A stretch of 64,000 nucleotides of DNA from assembly GCF_000092225.1 (NCBI RefSeq), contig NC_014158.1:3906001-3970000 (forward strand), written 5' to 3'. Both the position numbers and the translations under genes were made by a program. Under the pieces are notes generated by a model, which was not told the origin of the DNA, did no database searches, and was given only the letters and a program-made list of their open reading frames with translations. The DNA comes from Tsukamurella paurometabola DSM 20162. GTDB taxonomy: Bacteria; Actinomycetota; Actinomycetes; Mycobacteriales; Mycobacteriaceae. Positions 28,014 to 36,431 of the stretch are shown here, piece by piece. Within the stretch, counting starts at the first letter, position 1, and every line of letters begins with the position of its first letter.

Positions 28014-29483
28014 TCAGCGGATACGGAGTCGGCGCATCAAGCGCAGCACCTGCACCGTCTGCTTCGCGTACTGGGCGTACGTCTGACCGGGACGCGCGCC
28101 GTAGACCTGCTTCTTCAGCGTCGCGAGATTGGTGGTGTCGGTGTACTTCAGCAGGCCCGCGTCGCCGTGCCGCACGCCCACGCCGGAGGCCTTCCAGCCA
28201 CCCGAAGGGGTGCCCTTGCTGGCGAAGGACGCGGCGAACCCGTCATTGATATTGACGTTCCCGGCTTCGAGCTGGGCGCCGATCCGCGCGGCCCGGCCGA
28301 GGTCCTTGGCCCAGACGCTGGCGTTGAGACCGTAGCGGGTGTCGTTGGCGAGACGGATCGCTTCCTCATCGGTGGAGTACCGGAACAGGGACACGACGGG
28401 GCCGAAGGTCTCGGCGGTGGCGAGGTGCATGTCCGGCGTGACGCCGGTGAGCACCGTGGGCGCATAGAACGAGGGCCCGATATCGGTGCGCGGCCGGCCA
28501 CCGCACAGCACCGTGGCGCCCTTGGCACGTGCATCCTCGACGTGCGCGGACACGCGGCGCAGCTGGTCGGGCGAGGCGAGCGAGCCCATATCGGCTTCGT
28601 AGTCGTAACCGGCTCCCAGGCTCAGGGCACCGGCGGCGGCGACGAAACGGCGCGAGAACTCGTCGAAGATGCTGTCGTGGATGTACATCCGCTCGATGTG
28701 CATACACGCCTGGCCCGCGTTGGCGAAGACCGCGAAGATGGCGCTGGTGACCGCCTCGTCGAGGTCGACGTCATCGAGCACGATCATCGGGTTCTTACCG
28801 CCGAGTTCCAGACTGCAGCCGATCAGGTTCTTGCCGGCCCGTTCGCCGACGGTGGCTCCGGTCGCGCTGGAACCGGTGAACATCACGAAGTCGGACTCGT
28901 CGATCAGTGTGGGGCCCACGTCCGGTCCCTGCCCGCAGACCACGCGGAACAGCCCCTCCGGCGCGCCGGCGCGCCGGAGCAGTTCCACACCGTAGAGCGC
29001 TGCGAGGGCGGTCTTGTTGTCGGGCTTGAGCACCACGCCGTTGCCGGCGATGAGGGCGGGAACGGCATCGGAGAGTGCCATCGCGAAGGGGAAGTTCCAC
29101 GGCGCGATCACGCCGATCACGCCCTTGGGGCGATGCAGCTCGACCGAATTGCTGAACACCGGCACGGGGCCACCGCGCCGGCGGGTGCGCAACAGCCGCG
29201 GCGCCGCCTTGAGGTAGTGGCTGATCACCATCGGGACGTCGCAGGATTCCTCGAAGGCCATCCGCCGGTTCTTGCCGGTACCGCTCTGTATCAGGTCGAC
29301 CAGTAGCTCGTTGTTCTCCAGGATCAACTCGTGCAATCGCTTGAACACGGCGAGCCGCTGCTCCAACGGTCGCTGCGCCCACTCCTGCTGAGCCGATCGC
29401 GCGGTCTCGAAGGCGGCTGTCACATCGGCGGGCGTGGATTGCGGGAGCGGTCCGATGGGTGCCCCGGTGAACACCTCGATCAT
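28014..29483 (-). CDS. NAD(P)-dependent aldehyde dehydrogenase (succinate-semialdehyde dehydrogenase/GabD2-like)
   Basis: The intact frame gives 489 residues of an ALDH-superfamily enzyme: GVIAPWNFPFAMALSDAVPAL, FTGSSATGATVGERAG, LELGGKNPMIVLDDVD with catalytic Glu, and ANAGQACMHIERMY with the nucleophilic Cys. ETFGPVVSLF and GVGVRHGDAGLLKYTDT follow. It resembles GabD2, but with a KstR operator at 29618 a sterol-derived aldehyde is a likelier substrate. ATG 29483 has no ribosome site. The upstream 29484-29596 frame encodes a matching N-terminus in a different phase, so a one-base gap in the G-run 29490-29495 may have broken the true start; the corrected protein would be 527 residues. Confidence 0.88.
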   Translation of the reverse strand: MIEVFTGAPIGPLPQSTPADVTAAFETARSAQQEWAQRPLEQRLAVFKRLHELILENNELLVDLIQSGTGKNRRMAFEESCDVPMVISHYLKAAPRLLRTRRRGGPVPVFSNSVELHRPKGVIGVIAPWNFPFAMALSDAVPALIAGNGVVLKPDNKTALAALYGVELLRRAGAPEGLFRVVCGQGPDVGPTLIDESDFVMFTGSSATGATVGERAGKNLIGCSLELGGKNPMIVLDDVDLDEAVTSAIFAVFANAGQACMHIERMYIHDSIFDEFSRRFVAAAGALSLGAGYDYEADMGSLASPDQLRRVSAHVEDARAKGATVLCGGRPRTDIGPSFYAPTVLTGVTPDMHLATAETFGPVVSLFRYSTDEEAIRLANDTRYGLNASVWAKDLGRAARIGAQLEAGNVNINDGFAASFASKGTPSGGWKASGVGVRHGDAGLLKYTDTTNLATLKKQVYGARPGQTYAQYAKQTVQVLRLMRRLRIR

Positions 29484-29596
29484 GGGGAAGGGGGGTCGCG
29501 ACTGCCGTCGGCGTCGACGAGGCCGGTGAGGTTCCCGATCAGCTCGTCGGTGACGCGCGGAGGCAGGGTATTGCGGAGCTGTGTGGGCGAAGCCAT
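29484..29596 (-). other. Out-of-phase N-terminal segment of the aldehyde dehydrogenase
   Basis: From ATG 29596 the minus strand encodes MASPTQLRNTLPPRV and then TDELIGNLTGLVDADGSRD before running into TGA 29482-29480. This resembles the N-terminal arm of GabD2-type enzymes that precedes the EVFTG segment. One added C in the C-run (complement of 29490-29495) would join it in phase to IEVFTGAPIG. The KstR-linked promoter TAGGAT lies 18 bases upstream of this ATG, supporting it as the original start. Confidence 0.7.
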
Positions 29597-29617
29597 ACCG
29601 AACTCTAACCCAAATCC

Positions 29618-29631
29618 TAGAACTTGTTCTA
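29618..29631. promoter_or_regulatory. KstR operator shared by divergent aldehyde dehydrogenase and LLM oxidoreductase
   Basis: TAGAACTTGTTCTA is a perfect palindrome. Reading right, its end forms TAGATT (29630-29635), 6 bases before ATG 29642. Reading left on the minus strand it forms TAGGAT, 18 bases before ATG 29596. One site would block both -10 boxes. Confidence 0.92.
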
Positions 29632-29641
29632 GATTCGGGAG

Positions 29642-30661
29642 ATGGTCAACGATCTCAGAGTAGGACTCAACCTCGGCTACTGGACCCGCGGTCCCGAGGA
29701 CCACTCCGAGGCGGTGATCACCGCCGACGACCTGGGCTACGACTACGCCTTCACCGCGGAGGCCTACGGCTCGGATGCCTTCTCGACACTGGCGTGGTAC
29801 GGGTCGCGGACCAGGCGGATCAAGCTGGGCACCGCGGTGGCGCAGATCCCCGCCCGCACGCCGACGGCCACGGCCATGCACGCGCTCACCATCGACGGCC
29901 TCTCCGCCGGTCGGATGGTGCTGGGGCTCGGAGCGTCCGGTCCGCAGGTCGCCGAAGGCTGGTACGGCACCCCGTTCCCGAAGCCACTGGCTCGTACCCG
30001 TGAATACGTCGACATCGTGCGCCGGGTGATCGCGCGGGAGCAGCCCGTGACCAGCCCCGGCCCGCACTACCCGCTCCCGTATCCCGGCGGGACCGGCTTG
30101 GGAAAGCCGCTGAAGTCGATCGCGCTGCCGGTTCGGCCGCGCATCCCGATCTTCCTCGGGGCCGAGGGACCGAAGAACGTGGCGCTCTCGGCCGAGATCG
30201 CCGACGGCTGGCTCCCCCTGTTCATCGACCCGGCCCAGGTGAACTCGATCTACGGCGAATCACTCGCCGGCCGCCCAGATGACTTCGAGATCGCCGCCAC
30301 GGTGTCAGTGATCGTCTCCGACGATCTCGACGCCGCGTTGGCGCAGGCCAAGGTCCCCCTCGCCTTCTACATCGGCGGTATGGGGCACAAGTCCACCAAC
30401 TTTCATCTGGACCTGATCGGCCGGCTGGGCTACGCCGATGCGGCGGTTGCGGTGCAGGAGAAATTCCTCGCGGGCGACCGCGCCGGGGCGATCGCCGCAG
30501 TACCCGACGAGCTCGCGGATTCGATCACCCTGGCGGGGCCGGTCGAGCGCATCGCCGAACGACTCCAGCTCTGGCGCGACAGCCCGGTCACCACCGTGCT
30601 GTTCAGCGGTGTCCGCGACGAACCCACCCTGCGCCGGCTCATCGAGGCAGCACGCGGCTAA
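29642..30661 (+). CDS. LLM-class F420-dependent oxidoreductase (Rv3520c-like)
   Basis: This 339-residue luciferase-like TIM barrel has VGLNLGYWTRG, DDLGYDYAFTAEAYGSDAFS, IKLGTAVAQIPARTPTATAM, MVLGLGASGPQVAEGWYG, and IFLGAEGPKNVALSAEIADGWLP. These are the signatures of mycobacterial F420-dependent enzymes. M. tuberculosis Rv3520c is a KstR-regulon member with an unknown substrate. It starts at ATG 29642 six bases after the -10, probably leaderless, although a GGGAG also precedes it. It is convergent with, and touches, the next gene. Confidence 0.88.
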   Translation: MVNDLRVGLNLGYWTRGPEDHSEAVITADDLGYDYAFTAEAYGSDAFSTLAWYGSRTRRIKLGTAVAQIPARTPTATAMHALTIDGLSAGRMVLGLGASGPQVAEGWYGTPFPKPLARTREYVDIVRRVIAREQPVTSPGPHYPLPYPGGTGLGKPLKSIALPVRPRIPIFLGAEGPKNVALSAEIADGWLPLFIDPAQVNSIYGESLAGRPDDFEIAATVSVIVSDDLDAALAQAKVPLAFYIGGMGHKSTNFHLDLIGRLGYADAAVAVQEKFLAGDRAGAIAAVPDELADSITLAGPVERIAERLQLWRDSPVTTVLFSGVRDEPTLRRLIEAARG

Positions 30662-31299
30662 CGGCGCCCGAAGGTGAGCGCCAGGTCCCACGGGTCCAGC
30701 CCCCAGCCGCCGATCGCCTCGATCATCAACGTGGGGGCGAGGGCCACCGTCTCCGGATTCGACGGTGCGCTGACCGTCGCACTGGGTGCACCGGGTTCCA
30801 GGAACGGTTCCCAGAGCAGCGATTCGGCCGGCGGCGGCGCAGCTTCGACCACGGCGACGTGACCGGCACCGTCCGCAAGCACGGCGAACAGGCACAGCGG
30901 TGGACCACCCGGCCGCTGGGCACCCGGCCCGACGACGAGGAACTCGTAGGTGTCCACACAGTGCCGTACGGCGCGGGTGAGAAGTTCCCGGAAGTCCTGC
31001 CGTGTTCCCCGCGACGCCCGCTTGGGGCCGCGGAGTTCCACCGTCTGGGCCGCCATCGTCAGATCGCCGTCGACCTGCACGGGGAGCCGCGGACGCAGGA
31101 TCAGTCCGGCGTCGGCGAACTCGGCGCTCTCTCGGAAGTAGTTCTCCGTCAAGGCGATCCGTCCGAGCCGACCGCTGCCTTGGGTTTCGCGCAGCCACGC
31201 GTCGTCCGGCACCGACCACAGCCGGTCGGTGCCGTCGGTCGCCCACGTACGCACCAGACCGCCGACACACGGGCTCAACTGCACCTCATCACCGGACAT
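30658..31299 (-). CDS. Conserved hypothetical protein
   Basis: A 213-residue protein I cannot assign. It has no signal peptide or membrane segment. Recognisable text is limited to LRPRLPVQVDGDLTMAAQTV, an RGTRQDFRELLTRAVRHCVDTYEFLVVG helix-strand, PLCLFAVLADGAGHVAVVEAAPP and a terminal IEAIGGWGLDPWDLALTF. M. tuberculosis has a KstR-regulated unknown, Rv3519, in the corresponding place, and this may be its counterpart by synteny. It lies 6 bases downstream of the PPOX gene on the same strand, apparently as the third gene of the NMO-PPOX operon. Its 3' end overlaps the LLM gene by 4 bases. Confidence 0.7.
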   Translation of the reverse strand: MSGDEVQLSPCVGGLVRTWATDGTDRLWSVPDDAWLRETQGSGRLGRIALTENYFRESAEFADAGLILRPRLPVQVDGDLTMAAQTVELRGPKRASRGTRQDFRELLTRAVRHCVDTYEFLVVGPGAQRPGGPPLCLFAVLADGAGHVAVVEAAPPPAESLLWEPFLEPGAPSATVSAPSNPETVALAPTLMIEAIGGWGLDPWDLALTFGRR

Positions 31300-31305
31300 G
31301 GCGCG

Positions 31306-31803
31306 CTACAGGTACTTCGCGGTGCTACCGCTGACCGGCATCGCCCCCATACCCAGTTTCCGGTGATCCCAGCTGCGGATCCTGGCGGTGCGCAGCCGCA
31401 CCGCGACCCTCTTGTTCATCATCGCGTCGATCGCCGGCCTGAGCTCGTCGGTGTACGGCCCGAAATAGCGCTCGTAGACCTGCTCGCATACTGCGCGCAC
31501 CGTGGCTTCGTCGTCGACGATCTCGGCGGTGCCTTCGATCGCGACACCGCGCAACTGGTCGTACGAGTCACCCGCCTCGATGGATGCGCTCATGGCCGGG
31601 TTACGGCGCAGGTTCACCACCTTCTGCGATTTGCCCTTGGTCTCGATCCACAGATCACCGTCGATCACGGCGTACCACATGGCCACGAGGTGCGGCGCAC
31701 CGCTCGCACCGACCGTAGCGATGGTCGCGGTGCGGCTGTGGTCGAGGAACTCGGCGATCTCCGCCTCGCTCATCTGGATCTGGCCGCGCTGATTCGTTCC
31801 CAT
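31306..31803 (-). CDS. PPOX/pyridoxamine-oxidase-like split-barrel protein (F420 or flavin binding)
   Basis: This 165-residue split-barrel protein has a MSEAEIAEFLDHSRTATIATVG start and MWYAVIDGDLWIETKGKSQKVVNLRRNPAMSAS-type sequence (broken here for length). GVAIEGTAEIVDDEATVRAVCEQVYERYFG follows in parts. Such proteins reduce or bind F420/FMN cofactors. It sits beside an F420-type LLM oxidoreductase, suggesting a shared cofactor theme. The substrate is unknown. It starts 4 bases after the upstream gene's stop, so the two are co-transcribed. Confidence 0.82.
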   Translation of the reverse strand: MGTNQRGQIQMSEAEIAEFLDHSRTATIATVGASGAPHLVAMWYAVIDGDLWIETKGKSQKVVNLRRNPAMSASIEAGDSYDQLRGVAIEGTAEIVDDEATVRAVCEQVYERYFGPYTDELRPAIDAMMNKRVAVRLRTARIRSWDHRKLGMGAMPVSGSTAKYL

Positions 31804-31807
31804 GGCG

Positions 31808-32911
31808 TCAGCGTGCCAGGTTCAGGCGCTCGACGGAATCATCGAACTCGCGCACCAGCTCGGCCATGATCTCGGCGACCGGGCGCACAGCGTTCATCCG
31901 GCCCACGATCTGGCCCACCGGCATCGCGACCACCGTCGGGTCACCCGAGGCACTGATCCGCTGGTGCGCCGCCCCGACCAGCAGGTTCTGCAAGGGCATG
32001 GGCAGTGCCGACGGCGCGCCCGGCTGTTCCCAGGCCTGCGTCCACCGGGTTTTGAGCAGGCGGGCGGGCTTGCCGGAGAAGATCCGGGTGCGCACGGTGT
32101 CGGCACTCGTCGCAGCGACGAGAGCGTCCTGCATGGTCTGCGACTTCGTGTGCGTCTGAAGGTACTCGGTGGTGGTGAGCCAGTACGATCCCATCCACAC
32201 CCCCTCGGCACCGAGCGTCAGTGCCGCGGCGATCTGGCGGCCCGAACCGATGCCGCCCGCGGCGATGACGGTCGCGTCGTCGCCCACCTCGTCCACGATC
32301 TCCGTGAGGAGCACCATCGAAGCGATTTCGCCGGTGTGGCCACCCGCCTCGTAGCCCTGCGCAATGACGATGTCGACGCCGTTGTCGACGTGGGCGCGGG
32401 CGTGCTTGGCGCGACCGGCGAGCGCGGCGACCTCGACGCCGTGCTCGTGTGCGGCGTCGATGACGTCTTTCGGCGGCGAGCCGAGGGCGTTGGCGATCAA
32501 CGCGATCCGATGTCCCAGCGCCACTTCGACATGCGAGCGGGCCACGGAGTGGAGCCAGCCCAGCACACCGGCTCCGGCGGCACCGTCGGGCAGCTCCGGT
32601 ACGCCGAGTTCACGCAGCGTGCGCTCGACGAAGGCCCGATGTTCCTCGGGGATCAGCTCGGTCAGGTCACCCGCCGATCCCTCGGTGGGCACCGCATTGG
32701 GCATCACGATGTCGACGCCGTAGGGGCGGCCGTCGGTATTGGCATCCATCCAGTCGAGAACGGCGTCCAGCTCGGCGGGATCGTTGAACCGGACGCAACC
32801 CAGAACGCCGAGCCCGCCCGCCCGTGAGACGGCGGCCGCCACGTGCTCCGACGGGGTGAACGCGATGATCGGGTACTCGATTCCCAGATCGTCGCACAGG
32901 GGTGTGCGCAT
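31808..32911 (-). CDS. Nitronate monooxygenase-like FMN enzyme (Rv1533-like)
   Basis: This 367-residue TIM-barrel FMN protein of the 2-nitropropane-dioxygenase family begins [31 protein letters not shown]. It carries [47 protein letters not shown] and [19 protein letters not shown]. It resembles Rv1533 rather than IpdC, which is a separate gene at 46644. A KstR site at 32946 with TAGTTT -10 directs it, so a sterol-pathway reductase role is inferred. ATG 32911 follows AGGAGGAAACAC. Confidence 0.85.
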   Translation of the reverse strand: MRTPLCDDLGIEYPIIAFTPSEHVAAAVSRAGGLGVLGCVRFNDPAELDAVLDWMDANTDGRPYGVDIVMPNAVPTEGSAGDLTELIPEEHRAFVERTLRELGVPELPDGAAGAGVLGWLHSVARSHVEVALGHRIALIANALGSPPKDVIDAAHEHGVEVAALAGRAKHARAHVDNGVDIVIAQGYEAGGHTGEIASMVLLTEIVDEVGDDATVIAAGGIGSGRQIAAALTLGAEGVWMGSYWLTTTEYLQTHTKSQTMQDALVAATSADTVRTRIFSGKPARLLKTRWTQAWEQPGAPSALPMPLQNLLVGAAHQRISASGDPTVVAMPVGQIVGRMNAVRPVAEIMAELVREFDDSVERLNLAR

Positions 32912-32945
32912 GTGTTTCCTCCTGACGAGAGCCTTCCCACCAAAC

Positions 32946-32959
32946 TAGAACGTGTTACT
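32946..32959. promoter_or_regulatory. KstR operator shared by divergent NMO-like gene and echA19
   Basis: TAGAACGTGTTACT matches the consensus except for the last base. Rightward it overlaps TACTGT (32956-32961), leftward TAGTTT (32947-32942), giving a -10 on each strand. Confidence 0.85.
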
Positions 32960-33034
32960 GTCGGGCGAAGCGGAATCCTCGCATTTCCCAGTTCGATTCC
33001 GATCCTGGAGTTCCCATCGGTAAAGGAACGCGCT

Positions 33035-33826
33035 ATGACCGACGCCCCACACGCCCTCGTCGAACAGCGTGGCCACACGCTGATCATCACCATGAACCGA
33101 CCGGAGGCGAAGAACGCGCTCACCGGCGACATGCTGCGCATCATGACCGAGTCGTGGGACCGGATCGACTCCGATCCCGAGATCCGCAGCGCGATTCTCA
33201 CCGGCGCGGGCGGCGCCTTCTGCGCAGGCGCGGATCTGAAGAACATGACGAAGTCCAATCCGGGTGAAACCATGTCGAGCGGCGGTTTCGATCCGGCACG
33301 GATCCCCGGACTGATCAAGGGCCGCCGGCCGAAGAAGCCGTTGATCGCCGCGGTCGAGGGCGCCGCCATCGCGGGCGGCACCGAGCTGTTGCAGGGAACC
33401 GATATCCGAGTCGCGGCGCAGAGCGCGAAGTTCGGTGTGTCCGAGGCCAAGTGGAGCCTGTTCCCGATGGGTGGATCCGCCGTCCGGCTCCCGCGCCAGA
33501 TCCCGTACACCGTGGCGGCGGACCTCCTACTGACCGGACGGCACATCTCCGCAGCGGAGGCGCTGGAGTACGGCCTCGTCGGCCACGTGGTGGCCGACGA
33601 CACCGCTCTGGACAAGGCACTCGAGCTCGCCGAGCTGGTGAACGCCAATGGCCCCCTCGCGGTTCAGGCCATCCTGCGCACCATGCGCGAGACGGAGGGC
33701 CTGCACGAGGAGGAGGCCTTCCGCATCGATGCAGCCCTCGGCCTGGCCGTCTTCACATCCGAGGACGCGAAGGAGGGTCCGCGCGCCTTCGCCGAGAAGC
33801 GCAGGCCCGTCTTCCACGGCCGCTGA
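33035..33826 (+). CDS. echA19: Enoyl-CoA hydratase EchA19
   Basis: This 263-residue crotonase has DALV-type start [23 protein letters not shown], the oxyanion segment AGADLKN, and [21 protein letters not shown] with the catalytic Glu region. [20 protein letters not shown] and the C-terminal [13 protein letters not shown] complete the match to M. tuberculosis EchA19. EchA19 hydrates steroid enoyl-CoA in side-chain beta-oxidation. ATG 33035 follows TAAAGGAA. It is convergent with the fadD8-like gene, 4 bases apart. Confidence 0.94.
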   Translation: MTDAPHALVEQRGHTLIITMNRPEAKNALTGDMLRIMTESWDRIDSDPEIRSAILTGAGGAFCAGADLKNMTKSNPGETMSSGGFDPARIPGLIKGRRPKKPLIAAVEGAAIAGGTELLQGTDIRVAAQSAKFGVSEAKWSLFPMGGSAVRLPRQIPYTVAADLLLTGRHISAAEALEYGLVGHVVADDTALDKALELAELVNANGPLAVQAILRTMRETEGLHEEEAFRIDAALGLAVFTSEDAKEGPRAFAEKRRPVFHGR

Positions 33827-33830
33827 CGCT

Positions 33831-35392
33831 TCAGGCGAAGCGGGCGCGGAGCGCCTTCTTGTCGGGCTTGCCCAGGGGACTGACGGGGATCGCATCGATG
33901 ATCTCGACGGTCTTGGGGGTGTACACCGCCCCTTGCGCTCGCGCACCAACTCCCGCAGCGCCTCGACATCGACGTCGGCGCCGTCGCGGGGCACGACGAC
34001 CGCCGTGACCGCCTCGCCCCACTTCTCATCGGGCACCCCGATCACCGCGACGGCGGCAACCGACGGATCGGTGGAGATGACGTCCTCGACTTCACGGGGG
34101 AAGACATTGAACCCGCCGGTCACCACCATGTCCTTCTTCCGGTCGACGATGTAGAGGAATCCCTCCTCGTCGAACCGGCCCACATCGCCGGTGTGCAACC
34201 ACTCGTGCGCGGTGGCCTCGGCAGTCTGCTCCGGCTTATTGAGATACCCCTGCATCACCAGCGGCCCACGCACGCAGATCTCACCGGGTTCTCCTGCGGG
34301 GACCCGATTCCCATCGTCATCGAGCAGTGCGACGTGCACCCACGGCACCGGGCGGCCACAACTGGCGAGCCGCTCCGGGCGCTCTGCCCGGGCCTTCGCA
34401 TGGTCGTCGCGATCGAGCACAGCGATGGTCATCGGACACTCGGCCTGTCCGTAGAACTGGAAGAACTTGGGTCCCATCCGGTCGATCGCCTCGGCGAGAC
34501 GCGACGGCGAGATCGCCGACGCACCGTAGAAGACCGTCTCCAGGCTGGACAGGTCGTAGTCGCCGAACTTCGGGTGATCGAGCAGCGCGTACAGCATCGT
34601 CGGCACCAGCATGGTGGCGGTGATCCGGTACTTCTCGATCGCGGCGAGTACGGCCTCGGGCTCGAACCGGGGCAGCACTACCATCGAACCGCCGGACATC
34701 GCGGTGGGATTCCAGAAGGCGCCGCCGGCGTGGCTGAGCGGGGCACAGACCAGGAATCGGATCTCCTGCGGCCAATCCCATTCCGCGCGCTGAATCCGCA
34801 GCAGCGCTGCGCCGCCGGCGTAGCTGAGCATCACACCCTTGCTCTTGCCTGTGGTGCCGCCGGTGTACGCCAGACTGGCCGTACTCGACGGATCTGCGGT
34901 GTGCGCGGCCAGTGGCGCCGGATCGAAGCGCGCGGCGGCCTCGGTCAGGTCGGTGCCGACCTCGGTGGGGCCGAGGGAAAGAAGGTTCTTGAGTCCCGGA
35001 ACCCTCTCCCGCAGGTCGGCTGCGCGCTGCTCGTAGATCCGCGGATCATAGATGAGGGTCTCGATGCCCGCGTCCTCCATGACGTAGACGTGGTCATCCA
35101 GTGATCCCATCGGGTGCAGCGCCGCGAAGCGGGCACCGGTGATCAGGTTGGTGGACTGGGCGATCAGTACCTCGTGCCGGTTTCCGGACAGCATGGCGAC
35201 CGGGCTCCCCACACCGAGGCCGACCTCGGCGTAGGCCTGCGCGTACCGGCTGATCTCGTCCCGCACCTGCGCATAGGTCAACGTGCTGTCGCCCGCCGGT
35301 CCGGTCACGTGCACCGCAGTGCGGTCGGGGAAGGCGTCGAGCGAGTGAAGCAGGATATCGCCGGCGAGCGGCTCGCGATGCAGATCGTCCAT
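33831..35392 (-). pseudogene. FadD8-like fatty/steroid acyl-CoA ligase with 3' frameshift
   Basis: This AMP-forming ligase has YTGGTTGKSKGVMLSY, APLSHAGGAFWNPTAMSGG, FYGQAECPMTIAVL, LHTGDVGRFDEEGFLYIVDRKKD, TGGFNVFPREVEDV and PDEKWGEAVTAVVV, closest in style to FadD8. The frame from ATG 35392 stays open to 33527, but after RELVRERKG it turns to nonsense. The expected ending, AVYTPKTVEIIDAIPVS then PLGKPDKKALRARFA with the adenylation Lys, is in another frame and stops at 33831. One extra base in the CCCC run 33929-33932 would restore a 520-residue protein. A KstR operator at 35447 drives it. It is either a real frameshift or a sequencing indel; a second ATG at 35428 is possible. Confidence 0.85.
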
Positions 35393-35446
35393 GCAGCCAC
35401 GGTAAGCCCATAAACCCTTTTCCGGCATACCCTTGCGCCAAAAAGT

Positions 35447-35460
35447 TAGAACATGTTTCA
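35447..35460. promoter_or_regulatory. KstR operator shared by divergent fadD8-like gene and DUF35-ltp4-ltp3
   Basis: TAGAACATGTTTCA is a full consensus match. Rightward, TTCACT (35457-35462) lies 6 bases before GTG 35469. Leftward on the minus strand it runs into TAACTT. Both directions therefore have a -10 fused to the operator. Confidence 0.9.
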
Positions 35461-35468
35461 CTCGATTG

Positions 35469-36431
35469 GTGACCACCGAACCGCAGACGCTCTCCGCGCC
35501 GATGATCATGTCCTTCGACTACACCCGATCGCTCGGGCCGGTGCTCAGTGCGTTCATGACCAACCTTCGCGACCGCCGGATCGTCGGCACCCGCGACGCC
35601 GCCGGGCGCGTGCATGTGCCGCCGCTCGAATTCGATCCCGACACCCACGCCCCGCTCACCGACGTGGTCCCCGTCTCGGACACCGGCACCGTGGAGAGCT
35701 GGTCGTGGAATGCGCACCCGGTCGACGGACAGCCCTTCGACCGGCCGTTCGCCTATGCCCTGATCCGGCTCGACGGTGCCGATACCTCCCTGCTGCACGC
35801 CCTCGACGTGACCGACCCCGCCGATGTGAGTACGGGGATGCGGGTCCGGGCGCGGTGGGTGGCCGATCCCACCGGCGCGATCGGCGATATCGCCGCCTTC
35901 GAGCCGGGTGAGGGCCACGGAGTACCCGACGGCACCGCCGCCGCCGAGGACCCGATCACGATCCTGACCACCCCGGTCGAGCTCCACCTCGAACACTCCG
36001 CCTCGGTGCCGGAGACCCGTTACCTACGTGCCCTCGCCGAGGGCCGGCTACTGGGCCAGCGATGCGGAAAATGCGGCAACGTCTACGTTCCGCCGCGCAA
36101 CGCCTGCCCGATCGACGGTATTCCCACCACCGAGGAGGTCGACCTGCCGGACACCGGCGTGGTCACCACCTTCTGCGTGGTCAACGTTCCCTTCCAGGGG
36201 CAACGCATCACGCCCCCGTACGTGGCGGCGTACGTCCTCATCGACGGTGCCGATATCCCGTTCCTGCACCTGGTACTGGGCTGCGAGCCCGCCGAGGTCC
36301 GGATGGGCATGCGGGTACGCGCCTCATGGAAGCCGCGCGAGGAGTGGACCTGCAGTCCCGGCAACATCTCGCACTTCGAACCCACCGGCGAGCCGGACGC
36401 CCCCTACTCCAGTTACGAGAAGCACCTGTGA
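35469..36431 (+). CDS. Zinc-ribbon/OB-fold DUF35 protein (Rv3521-like), partner of Ltp thiolase-fold enzymes
   Basis: This 320-residue protein has a first OB-like segment (about residues 25-140) and a second zinc-ribbon plus OB module: RYLRALAEGRLLGQRCGKCGNVYVPPRNACP, then GVVTTFCVVNVPFQGQRITPPYVAAYVLIDGAD (each broken here). DUF35 proteins activate SCP-2/thiolase-fold partners; the ChsH2 DUF35 domain does so for the aldolase Ltp2. The ribbon has C-x2-C-x10-C and then Pro-Ile-Asp where a fourth Cys is usual. GTG 35469 fits the leaderless -10 spacing; ATG 35502 is an alternative. It overlaps ltp4. Confidence 0.85.
   Translation: MTTEPQTLSAPMIMSFDYTRSLGPVLSAFMTNLRDRRIVGTRDAAGRVHVPPLEFDPDTHAPLTDVVPVSDTGTVESWSWNAHPVDGQPFDRPFAYALIRLDGADTSLLHALDVTDPADVSTGMRVRARWVADPTGAIGDIAAFEPGEGHGVPDGTAAAEDPITILTTPVELHLEHSASVPETRYLRALAEGRLLGQRCGKCGNVYVPPRNACPIDGIPTTEEVDLPDTGVVTTFCVVNVPFQGQRITPPYVAAYVLIDGADIPFLHLVLGCEPAEVRMGMRVRASWKPREEWTCSPGNISHFEPTGEPDAPYSSYEKHL

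Noticed and set aside
31808-32911. Initially considered as IpdC
   Set aside because: A much closer IpdC match lies at 46644-47699 in the ipdAB operon; this gene resembles Rv1533-type proteins.
33527-35392. Taken first as an intact FadD19
   Set aside because: Motifs follow FadD8 rather than FadD19, and the last ~130 residues of the open frame are the antisense of echA19, not a ligase C-terminus.
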